This document shows positions 1 to 5,067 of a stretch of DNA of 7,431 nt, piece after piece (the stretch's first letter is position 1; every line of letters begins with the position of its first letter). A program made the translations under genes and the position numbers. Below the pieces are notes generated by a model. The model ran no database searches. It was not told the DNA's origin and worked only from the letters and a program-made list of their open reading frames with translations. Location: assembly GCA_002414505.1 (NCBI GenBank), contig DHZF01000010.1, positions 22,244 through 29,674 on the forward strand, written 5' to 3'. The DNA comes from Hyphomonas sp. UBA5111. Lineage in GTDB: Bacteria; Pseudomonadota; Alphaproteobacteria; Caulobacterales; Hyphomonadaceae.

Positions 1-123
1 TTCGGCATTGTCTCCGGCCTGGTCATGAATCTCGGCGGCCGCTGGATGGCAACCGTGGTGCTGATGGTGGTGCTGGCGCTGATCGTCCAGCTGTTCATCG
101 CCCTGTTCGGCCTGGTCCTTTAA
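1..123 (+). CDS. C-terminal fragment of an integral membrane protein (5' end outside window)
   Basis: An open frame enters from the left edge in frame 1 and runs 40 codons to a TAA at 121-123. The visible tail is almost wholly hydrophobic: a short segment with Gly, Asn, Gly, Gly and Arg around residues 10-14, then an uninterrupted stretch of Val, Leu, Ile, Met and Ala from about residue 16 to the end. That is one transmembrane helix ending practically at the C terminus. No family can be named from so little sequence. The stop lies six bases from the convergent stop of the zinc-finger gene, with no clear terminator hairpin between them. The frame, hydrophobicity and codon use support a real gene end; its function is unknown. 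Confidence 0.6.
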   Translation, partial: FGIVSGLVMNLGGRWMATVVLMVVLALIVQLFIALFGLVL

Positions 124-129
124 AACAGC

Positions 130-456
130 TCAAACCGTAAGGTTTTCCGGCTCCTTGCAATCGGCACATGTGGCGATGGCAGGATCGGCCTTGAGGCGCG
201 TCAGCGCGATACGGCTTTCACAATTCGTACAGAGGCCATAATTGCCGGCTTCCATGCGGGCGAGTGCGGATTCGATCCGGGCCAGCTGTTCAGCGTATTT
301 TTTCAGGGGGCGGGATGTGCCTGCGATTCCGTACGGGCCTGCATCCTGGGTCAGGCGATCCGGTCCGGGGAGGGGAGGCATCGTCTTCATCTGAAGTGAT
401 GCTGCGACTCCTTTAAGGGCTTGGCAAGGCGTTTCAGGCGATTGAGTGTAATCCAT
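130..456 (-). CDS. Small DksA/TraR-type C4 zinc-finger protein
   Basis: A 108-residue protein whose C-terminal half is a DksA/TraR zinc finger. Cys76 and Cys79 (in YGLCTNC) and Cys97 and Cys100 (in TCADC) form the CxxC-x17-CxxC zinc site, preceded by a charged helix of about residues 50-68 (KKYAEQLARIESALARMEAG). Family members bind RNA polymerase through the secondary channel and adjust initiation, often with ppGpp. This one is shorter than DksA (about 150 residues) and lacks most of the long coiled coil and its paired acidic tip, so it resembles the short TraR/YbiI-like members, and a DksA-like activity is not assured. The frame stays open upstream to 564, but that would overlap the divergent ABC gene, so the ATG at 454-456 is preferred. 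No convincing Shine-Dalgarno precedes it, leaving the exact start uncertain (ATG at 390 is another option). Confidence 0.85.
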   Translation of the reverse strand: MDYTQSPETPCQALKGVAASLQMKTMPPLPGPDRLTQDAGPYGIAGTSRPLKKYAEQLARIESALARMEAGNYGLCTNCESRIALTRLKADPAIATCADCKEPENLTV

Positions 457-463
457 ATCGACA

Positions 464-491
464 AACGTTAACGACCCGACGTTGAAAACGT
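464..491. promoter_or_regulatory. Divergent intergenic region with AACGT/ACGTT half-sites
   Basis: The gap between the divergent starts of the zinc-finger gene (456) and the ABC ATPase gene (509) is only 52 bases. It contains AACGTT (464-469) within the 8-base palindrome CGTTAACG (466-473), followed by a perfect inverted repeat ACGTT-GAA-AACGT (479-491). The shared half-site occurs several times in 28 bases, as expected for an operator serving one or both promoters. No clear -35/-10 pair was found on either strand. This is a candidate binding site only. Confidence 0.3.
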
Positions 492-508
492 AAAAGGACG
501 CCGTGCCG

Positions 509-1474
509 ATGCCCTCATCGCCCCTGATCATGACTTCCGTCACCAAGCGGTTTGGTGCCTTCACCGCCGTGGACTCCCTGTCCCTGGAGGTGCCGGACGG
601 TCAGATCATCGGGTTCCTGGGCCCGAATGGCGCAGGCAAGTCGACCAGTTTGCGCATGGCCCTTGGCATCATGGAGCCGGATTCGGGCGAGGTGGAATTG
701 TTTGGCGACAAGCCGAATGTCCGGGCGCTCCAGAAAGTCGGCTTCCTTCCGGAAGAACGCGGCCTCTACAAGAAGATGACTGCGCGCGACACGATCAGCC
801 ATTTTGCGCGCCTGAAGGGCCTGTCGGCCCAGGATGCCCGCGCCCGCGCTGACGAATTGCTCGGCGCGACGGGGCTGGAGGAGTTCAGCCGCACCCGCAT
901 CTCGAAACTCTCCAAAGGCATGGCGCAGAAGGTTCAGATCCTGTCCACGCTGGCCCATCGGCCGGACTTCCTGATCCTTGATGAGCCCTTTTCCGGGCTT
1001 GATCCGGTCAACCAGCAGGCGCTTGAAGACCTGATCCGTACCGAACATGCGCGCGGCGCGACCATCCTGTTCTCCACCCATGTCATGGAACATGCCGAAC
1101 GCCTCTGCGACCGCATCATCATGATGGCGCGGGGCCGCAAGGTGCTGGACGGCACACTGCAGGAAGCCTTCGCCACGCTGGGGCAGGGGGCACGGATCTC
1201 GGTCGAAGCCGGATTTGACCTGGCCGCCGTGCTGGCCCCGAAGGGCTTCGAGGCCATCCGGACCACGGACACCGGGCATGGCGAGACCTGGCGAATAGAC
1301 CTGCCGCCCGGCCGGGAGGCGCAGGACGCCTTGCGCGCCGCGCTGGAGGCAGGCGCCCCCATCACCGGCTTTGCGCCGGAAGAGGCCCGCCTGCGCGACG
1401 TCTTCGTCTCGCTGGTCGGTGAGGCCGACGCTGCCGCCCTTGCAGCATCCCTTGCAGAAGACGAGGCCGCCTGA
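509..1474 (+). CDS. ABC transporter ATP-binding protein, NatA-type exporter ATPase
   Basis: A 321-residue cytoplasmic ATPase that would power the permease encoded next. In order it has Walker A GPNGAGKST (residues 38-46, Lys44), the segment FLPEERGLY where the Q-loop lies (about 79-87), signature LSKGM (134-138), Walker B FLILDEP with Asp158 and catalytic Glu159, D-loop SGLD (162-165) and H-loop His191 in STHVME. About 80 further residues with the E-A-R-L-R-D-V-F-V ending match the C-terminal domain (DUF4162-like) of NatA/EcsA-type exporter ATPases. The LSKGM signature and PEERGLY segment are usual for that branch, so it should be active. The start is taken at ATG 509, ten bases after AAAAGGA (492-498); GTG 503 is only four bases from it and ATG 530 is also possible. 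It overlaps the permease start by ATGA at 1472-1476. The substrate is unknown. Confidence 0.93.
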   Translation: MPSSPLIMTSVTKRFGAFTAVDSLSLEVPDGQIIGFLGPNGAGKSTSLRMALGIMEPDSGEVELFGDKPNVRALQKVGFLPEERGLYKKMTARDTISHFARLKGLSAQDARARADELLGATGLEEFSRTRISKLSKGMAQKVQILSTLAHRPDFLILDEPFSGLDPVNQQALEDLIRTEHARGATILFSTHVMEHAERLCDRIIMMARGRKVLDGTLQEAFATLGQGARISVEAGFDLAAVLAPKGFEAIRTTDTGHGETWRIDLPPGREAQDALRAALEAGAPITGFAPEEARLRDVFVSLVGEADAAALAASLAEDEAA

Positions 1475-2880
1475 TGCGCAATATTTTGCTGATCTTTCGC
1501 CGTGACTATCTTGGCTACGTAAAGGCCTGGGGCTTCTGGCTCAGCCTTGCCGCTGTGCCCCTGTTCATGATCATCGGCGCGGCGCTTGCCGGCTTTGCCG
1601 CGCAATCCTCACCAGTCCGCTATTTCGCCGTCGTCGAACCCGGCAGCATCTATGCCGACGCGATCGAAGCCGAATTCCAGAGACGGGAACAGGCAGACGC
1701 CGAGCGAACCAGCGAAATCGTCGAACAGCTCGACCTGCCTGCGATGGGCGAGGATGAAGCCCGCGCTGCCGCAGAAGGGGCCGGCGTCGCCAATAGGAAA
1801 TTCATCGCAGTGCCTGCGCCGGCAGAGTCGATTGACGGCTTGCGACCCTACCTGCTCGGCGAAAAGACCGTCTCCGGCCCGCTGGGCGACAAGCCGCTCT
1901 TTGCGGCCCTGATACTGGCCGAGGATGGCAGCGAACTCGAATATTGGAGCGATGACGTCAATGTCGACCAGCTCCGCTACCTTGCCCAGGACGCCATGCT
2001 GCGCCTTGCCCGCCGCGACGCCCTGACAGAGGCCGGGCTGGACGAGGACTTCCTCCAGACCGTCGATGATGCCGCCTTCGCCGTCCCGGCGCGCCGGATC
2101 CGCACGGTCGAGGAACAGGATGCGGCGGGGAATGAAGTCACAATGGCTGACCGCGCGCCGATGTTCGTCGCCGGCGGTCTCGCCTATTTCCTCTGGCTTA
2201 TGGTGTTCTCGATCATCCAATATCTGTTGATGGGCACGATCGAGGAGCGCTCGAACAAGATTTTCGACACGCTGCTGACCTCGGTGAAGCTGCCGGAATT
2301 GCTGGCGGGCAAGCTGCTCGCCGTATTCGCGGTCACCTCCACCATGATGCTGTCCTGGGGCCTGTTTGCCTTTGCCGGAGGCACGGTCGTCGCGACCCAG
2401 ATTCCGGGCGTCGGCAACATCATCGAGCCGTTCGCCGCGGCGCTCGCCAATCCGGCCATCATCGTGCCGGGCCTGATCAGCTTTATTCTCGGCTATATCA
2501 TGTATGGCATGATCTTCATGGCGCTCGGCTCGCTCTGCGATACGATCCAGGAAGCCCAGACCCTGCTCAGCCCGATGATGATCCTGCTGATGCTGCCCAT
2601 GTTCGCGATCTTCATCGCCTTCCAGGATCCCGGCTCGCCATTGGTCGATATCGCCTCATGGATTCCGTTCTTCACGCCTTTCCTGCTGATCCTGCGCATG
2701 CCGCATGATCCGCCGCTCTGGGAAGTGCTCGGCCAGATGGGCCTGATGGCGGCGTTCGCGCTGCTGATCCTGTGGCTGTCCACCAAGGTCTACCGCGCAG
2801 GCGCCGTCCACGGCGCCGGCATCGGCGACATGGGCGGCATGCTCAAGCGGATGGTCGGCCTGAAAGGGAAGGCGGCTTAG
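1474..2880 (+). CDS. ABC-2 family transporter permease, NatB/YhaP-like
   Basis: A 468-residue inner-membrane protein, the partner of the ATPase just upstream. One transmembrane helix (about 20-43) is followed by a large hydrophilic domain (about 45-228), expected in the periplasm, then a bundle of five or six helices (roughly 229-254, 279-303, 328-352, 366-385, 391-409 and 420-438). Just after the second helix, residues 255-280 hold the hallmark of this family: TIEERSNKIFDTLLTSVKLP and then ELLAGK, the cytosolic coupling segment that contacts the ATPase. This layout matches the ABC2_membrane_3 exporters typified by NatB. The gene overlaps the ATPase stop (ATGA), with a GAGG seven bases before the ATG, so translation is probably coupled. 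NatAB of Bacillus exports sodium, but the substrate cannot be read from this sequence. The acidic periplasmic domain is intact and no break is seen. Confidence 0.92.
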   Translation: MRNILLIFRRDYLGYVKAWGFWLSLAAVPLFMIIGAALAGFAAQSSPVRYFAVVEPGSIYADAIEAEFQRREQADAERTSEIVEQLDLPAMGEDEARAAAEGAGVANRKFIAVPAPAESIDGLRPYLLGEKTVSGPLGDKPLFAALILAEDGSELEYWSDDVNVDQLRYLAQDAMLRLARRDALTEAGLDEDFLQTVDDAAFAVPARRIRTVEEQDAAGNEVTMADRAPMFVAGGLAYFLWLMVFSIIQYLLMGTIEERSNKIFDTLLTSVKLPELLAGKLLAVFAVTSTMMLSWGLFAFAGGTVVATQIPGVGNIIEPFAAALANPAIIVPGLISFILGYIMYGMIFMALGSLCDTIQEAQTLLSPMMILLMLPMFAIFIAFQDPGSPLVDIASWIPFFTPFLLILRMPHDPPLWEVLGQMGLMAAFALLILWLSTKVYRAGAVHGAGIGDMGGMLKRMVGLKGKAA

Positions 2881-2892
2881 GGCGAACTCCAC

Positions 2893-2926
2893 GCTTGGGT
2901 TCGTTTCTGGCCCAAAACGACCAAGC
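2893..2926 (+). terminator. Hairpin 12 bases after the exporter operon, possible terminator
   Basis: GCTTGG (2893-2898) plus TCGTTT (2901-2906) pair with AAACGA (2915-2920) plus CCAAGC (2921-2926). That gives a 12-bp stem with a two-base bulge (GT) and an eight-base loop. It begins 12 bases after the permease stop. There is no T-run after it on either strand, so it is not a standard intrinsic terminator; it may stabilise the 3' end or act with Rho. A second inverted repeat, CGACCAA (2918-2924) with TTGGTCG (2939-2945), shares its right arm and could form an alternative fold. Confidence 0.4.
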
Positions 2927-3012
2927 AAACCAAGCTCGTTGGTCGGCGTGCGTTAAGAGAATAGTGCCTGATAGCAGGAGGGCGAGAGAATATCCCGCCT
3001 TCCCACTTTGGC
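2927..3012. other. Non-coding stretch between exporter operon and small membrane gene
   Basis: No supported coding frame is seen here. It lies between the 3' ends of two convergent genes and contains the alternative inverted-repeat arm at 2939-2945. Near the stop of the small gene there is a weak hairpin-like pair (AGGGCG with CGCCTT, about 2980-3002) without a T-run. Base composition drops from the G+C-rich exporter operon towards that of the following regulatory block. Confidence 0.4.
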
Positions 3013-3183
3013 TCATGAGATCATCAGGATCACGTACACGAGCGCGGTCAGCACCGCACAAACACGCTGTGATCGCTCAAAAGCGGCCGCTAGCGCTAAA
3101 CACGCGAACACCGCGTGCAAAACTACGTCCTGGGCCAGCATCATGCCGGCCCATTCAATGAAAAGTTGCAGATACCTCATCAT
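3013..3183 (-). CDS. Small two-helix membrane protein, 56 residues, unknown function
   Basis: A short frame starting with tandem ATG codons (3181-3183 and 3178-3180) and ending at TGA (3013-3015). An AGGAG lies eight bases before the first ATG, the clearest ribosome binding site in this part of the window. The product begins MMRYLQLFIEW. Two hydrophobic segments follow, about residues 19-35 (rich in Val, Leu, Ala, Phe) and 41-55 (Val, Leu, Ile, Tyr), separated by a short charged turn FERSQR (35-40). It should therefore be a hairpin-like inner-membrane protein with little exposed chain. It is transcribed divergently from the XRE-TPR gene 153 bases away, an arrangement typical of a regulator and its target. 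No family is recognised; a toxin-like, holin-like or peptide-precursor role is possible but unproven. The Shine-Dalgarno and the fit of frame to hydrophobicity are the main support. Confidence 0.6.
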   Translation of the reverse strand: MMRYLQLFIEWAGMMLAQDVVLHAVFACLALAAAFERSQRVCAVLTALVYVILMIS

Positions 3184-3190
3184 CAGGTAT
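3172..3190 (-). promoter_or_regulatory. Inverted repeat enclosing the start codons of the small membrane gene
   Basis: ATACCT and AGGTAT form perfect 6-bp arms (3172-3177 and 3185-3190) around a seven-base loop. Read on the minus strand, the loop is GATGATG and contains both candidate start codons, while the AGGAG sits just outside the stem at 3192-3196. In the mRNA such a hairpin would present or hide the start site, so it could control translation; as DNA it could equally be an operator half-site pair. The stem is A+T-rich and only moderately stable. Confidence 0.35.
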
Positions 3191-3335
3191 TCTCCTGTTA
3201 TGAGGCGAGGCCCCGCCCTGGGTTAAGGCGTTGTCCGGACACGAGTAATATGAAGGGTGGACGGCTGAGGCGCAGTCGCTCAAAGATGACCACAAAAGCA
3301 ATAGATCGCCTTATCTTTCCTTTGATTGAGAAAAC
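3184..3335. promoter_or_regulatory. Divergent promoter region of the small membrane gene and the XRE-TPR gene
   Basis: This 152-base divergent gap must hold promoters for both genes. It contains the perfect 10-base palindrome TGTCCGGACA (3232-3241), a reasonable operator size for an XRE-family dimer. TTAAGG (3223-3228) and TAATAT (3246-3251), 17 bases apart, are a weak candidate -35/-10 pair for the rightward gene, and the palindrome would lie between them. A 10-base palindrome can arise by chance in this length, so neither assignment is firm. No convincing leftward promoter was found. Confidence 0.3.
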
Positions 3336-4937
3336 TTGCCTAAAATTGACCCAAACATTCTGAAGGACTTCGGCAGGGCCGTGAAACGTGCCCGAACGCT
3401 CTTGGGGTGGGACCAGCCAACCTTGGGCGGCAAGATCGACCCGCCTGTCGGGGCGTCCTTCATCTCCAAGGTCGAGAAAGGCCGAAAAGAAGCGCTTGAT
3501 GCCCGCACCGTGGGGCGGTTCCGCATCGCTCTCGACCTTGATGAATCGTGGGTCGACAAGTTTCTTGACGCCGAAGAAACTGCTGAAACCCTGGAGACAA
3601 AGGCCGAGCGTGAAGCGGATCTTGTGATCGACCGTTTGCGCCGTGAAGGCATGACCGAGGGCACTTCGGACGATTTGCTGATCCAACTGGCCAACAACTT
3701 TACAGAAGGCGATCACAAAGATCGCGATACCGCCTACCTGAGCGTCAAGGCTGCGCTGGAAACACTCAAATCAAGCGAGCATATCGCTCAACTGGCGGGT
3801 AACGCCGACGCTCAGTTCGCGGCGCTGATGAAAGACGTCGATGCGCTAAACAATCAGGGTGAATTTGATCTGGCGCAAGACAAACTTGCACGGCAATCGG
3901 CGTGGCTGCGTGAACAAAAAGACCGGCTGAACCGGCTATCAGAACTGCAACTGGAAAAAGAGCTAAATCAAGACCGCCTGCGTAACCGCCCTGATCTTGC
4001 GGCCGACCGGATCATCCGCAATCTGCGCGAATTCCCGCAAGGCAAACTTTTTGAAGCTATTCGTAGCAAGACAACTGACTGGAGAAATCAAGGTCATAAG
4101 GTTGGGGATGTGTTTGCCTTGCAGGTTTCGCTGGCATTGGCGCAGAGCAATTATGAGAGAGTGAAGAACAAGAAGCCGTTGGCCGCATCGGCGCTTCATT
4201 CCCTTGGCTGGTGTCACTTTCGGTTGGCGGAAAGATCAAGCGGCGATCAGCATCTGTATTCGGCATTGCACGCCTTCGATGCCGCCCTAAAGAAAACTAG
4301 CAAGGCGAAAGACCCCTCAAACTGGAGCGCATGTCAGGACGGGCTCGGCGCGATTCTTCACCAATTGGGCCAACGCCAGAGAGACGTTGCGCTTTTGGAA
4401 CAGGCGGTGGTCGCCGAGCGTGCGGCGCTAAAAGTTGTGCACAAACTCAATCCACCGGAAATCGACTCACTGTGGAATAATCTAGGCGCCATTCTTCAAA
4501 GGCTGGGTGAGTTAACTGAAGATGCCGGTAAGCTGCGCGAGGCCGAAGATGCGCTGACCACTGCCCTCACGTTCAGAACCAAGGAAGAAGACCCGTTTAA
4601 TTGGGAGCTTACCCGAAGCAACCTCGCTCTTTCCCAGCGTTGGTTGGGCGCGATCACTGAGGATGTGGTCAAACTTCAACAGGCCCGCGATGGATATGCC
4701 GCCTGTGAAGATTTGCGCCTTGAGACCGACGCACCGTTTAGTTGGGCGATTCTCCAATGGAACATCGCCGATCTGGCGCTTGCGCGCTATCGTCTTGCCC
4801 CCGATCCTGCCTTGCTGGCTGAAGCGCGGGACTATGTGACCCGTGCGCGCGCCTTTTTTATCGAGGGTTCAGAATACCAGACCGAACGTTGTGACGAACT
4901 GATTGCCCAGATCGACGCGGCTGAGGCTGGTTCGTAG
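3336..4937 (+). CDS. XRE-family helix-turn-helix protein with C-terminal TPR-like repeats
   Basis: A 533-residue cytoplasmic protein, probably a transcriptional regulator. Residues about 9-68 form an XRE/Cro-type helix-turn-helix (GRAVKRARTLLGWDQPTLGG, then SFISKVEKGRKEALDARTV). A charged helical segment of about 80-235 follows. From about 283 to 508 there are five TPR-like units anchored on LG/LA pairs near 291, 338, 384, 431 and 478, a 46-47-residue period instead of the classic 34; several units are preceded by a short DPxNW-type turn (326-330, 419-423). The start is the TTG at 3336, because a TGA at 3327-3329 closes the frame and no ATG is near; only a weak GAG precedes it. XRE plus TPR is the layout of RRNPP peptide-sensing regulators, but similar proteins of unknown role occur widely. 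Base composition is clearly lower in G+C than the flanking genes, suggesting transfer. The target is unknown. Confidence 0.8.
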   Translation: MPKIDPNILKDFGRAVKRARTLLGWDQPTLGGKIDPPVGASFISKVEKGRKEALDARTVGRFRIALDLDESWVDKFLDAEETAETLETKAEREADLVIDRLRREGMTEGTSDDLLIQLANNFTEGDHKDRDTAYLSVKAALETLKSSEHIAQLAGNADAQFAALMKDVDALNNQGEFDLAQDKLARQSAWLREQKDRLNRLSELQLEKELNQDRLRNRPDLAADRIIRNLREFPQGKLFEAIRSKTTDWRNQGHKVGDVFALQVSLALAQSNYERVKNKKPLAASALHSLGWCHFRLAERSSGDQHLYSALHAFDAALKKTSKAKDPSNWSACQDGLGAILHQLGQRQRDVALLEQAVVAERAALKVVHKLNPPEIDSLWNNLGAILQRLGELTEDAGKLREAEDALTTALTFRTKEEDPFNWELTRSNLALSQRWLGAITEDVVKLQQARDGYAACEDLRLETDAPFSWAILQWNIADLALARYRLAPDPALLAEARDYVTRARAFFIEGSEYQTERCDELIAQIDAAEAGS

Positions 4938-4960
4938 CGCCGTCAAACTTACCCCAATGG

Positions 4961-4995
4961 AAAAAGCCCCGCCAGCGCGAACTGGCAGGGCTTTT
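4961..4995. terminator. Bidirectional intrinsic terminator between XRE-TPR gene and hydrogenase gene
   Basis: AAAAGCCCCGCCAG (4962-4975) pairs with CTGGCAGGGCTTTT (4982-4995) with one C-A mismatch and a six-base loop CGCGAA. The A-run on the left and T-run on the right allow it to work on both strands. It begins 23 bases after the stop of the XRE-TPR gene (plus) and lies about 70 bases past the stop of the hydrogenase gene (minus). It is a second copy of the rpsU terminator. Confidence 0.85.
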
Positions 4996-5024
4996 ATTTG
5001 AACCGGTTATCCGGAAGCCGGGTC

Positions 5025-5051
5025 CTAGACCAGACCTTCGCGCTGGGCGCG
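5025..5051 (-). pseudogene. rpsU: Remnant of rpsU: last eight sense codons plus stop
   Basis: Read on the minus strand, these 27 bases encode RAQREGLV followed by TAG, identical in sequence to the end of the rpsU copy at the right edge. Upstream of them the frame departs from S21 (the next residues leftward in the protein are Ala and Cys, not the Lys-Arg-Ala of rpsU), so this is a truncated 3' fragment with no start of its own. It is best read as the trace of a duplication or integration event at the 3' end of rpsU. It is not expected to be translated. Confidence 0.75.
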
Positions 5052-5067
5052 GGCGCAAGAGGCCTGC

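Larger units (their letters stand above)
4961..5051. repeat. Left copy of the rpsU 3'-end direct repeat
   Basis: This 91-base stretch aligns with 7270-7359 in the same orientation. The first 37 bases (terminator) and the last 27 (rpsU tail) are identical, and the middle part has about seven mismatches and one indel, giving about 91% identity by hand. Homology stops abruptly at both ends. It lies directly after the 3' end of the hydrogenase gene, whereas the other copy lies upstream of it, so the two repeats bracket that gene. Confidence 0.85.

Noticed and set aside
457..564. Upstream extension of the zinc-finger gene to an ATG at 564
   Set aside because: It would overlap the start of the divergent ABC ATPase gene by more than 50 bases, and the added residues do not resemble the family; the ATG at 454-456 is preferred.
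778..808. Possible loss of the Q-loop glutamine in the ATPase (PEERGLY)
   Set aside because: From family knowledge, the PEERGLY form is usual in NatA-type exporter ATPases, so it is not evidence of inactivation.
515..1279. Long open frame on the minus strand inside the ABC ATPase gene
   Set aside because: It is antisense to a gene with all ABC motifs; the translation has no recognisable domain and reflects high-G+C codon bias.
1609..2220. Minus-strand open frame inside the permease gene
   Set aside because: It is an antisense shadow of a well-supported permease, with no domain and no ribosome binding site of note.
3008..3363. Two plus-strand open frames (3008-3226 and 3115-3363) in the gap before the XRE-TPR gene
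   Set aside because: They overlap the better-supported minus-strand small membrane gene, have no clear ribosome binding site, and the second runs past the XRE-TPR start; composition does not look coding.
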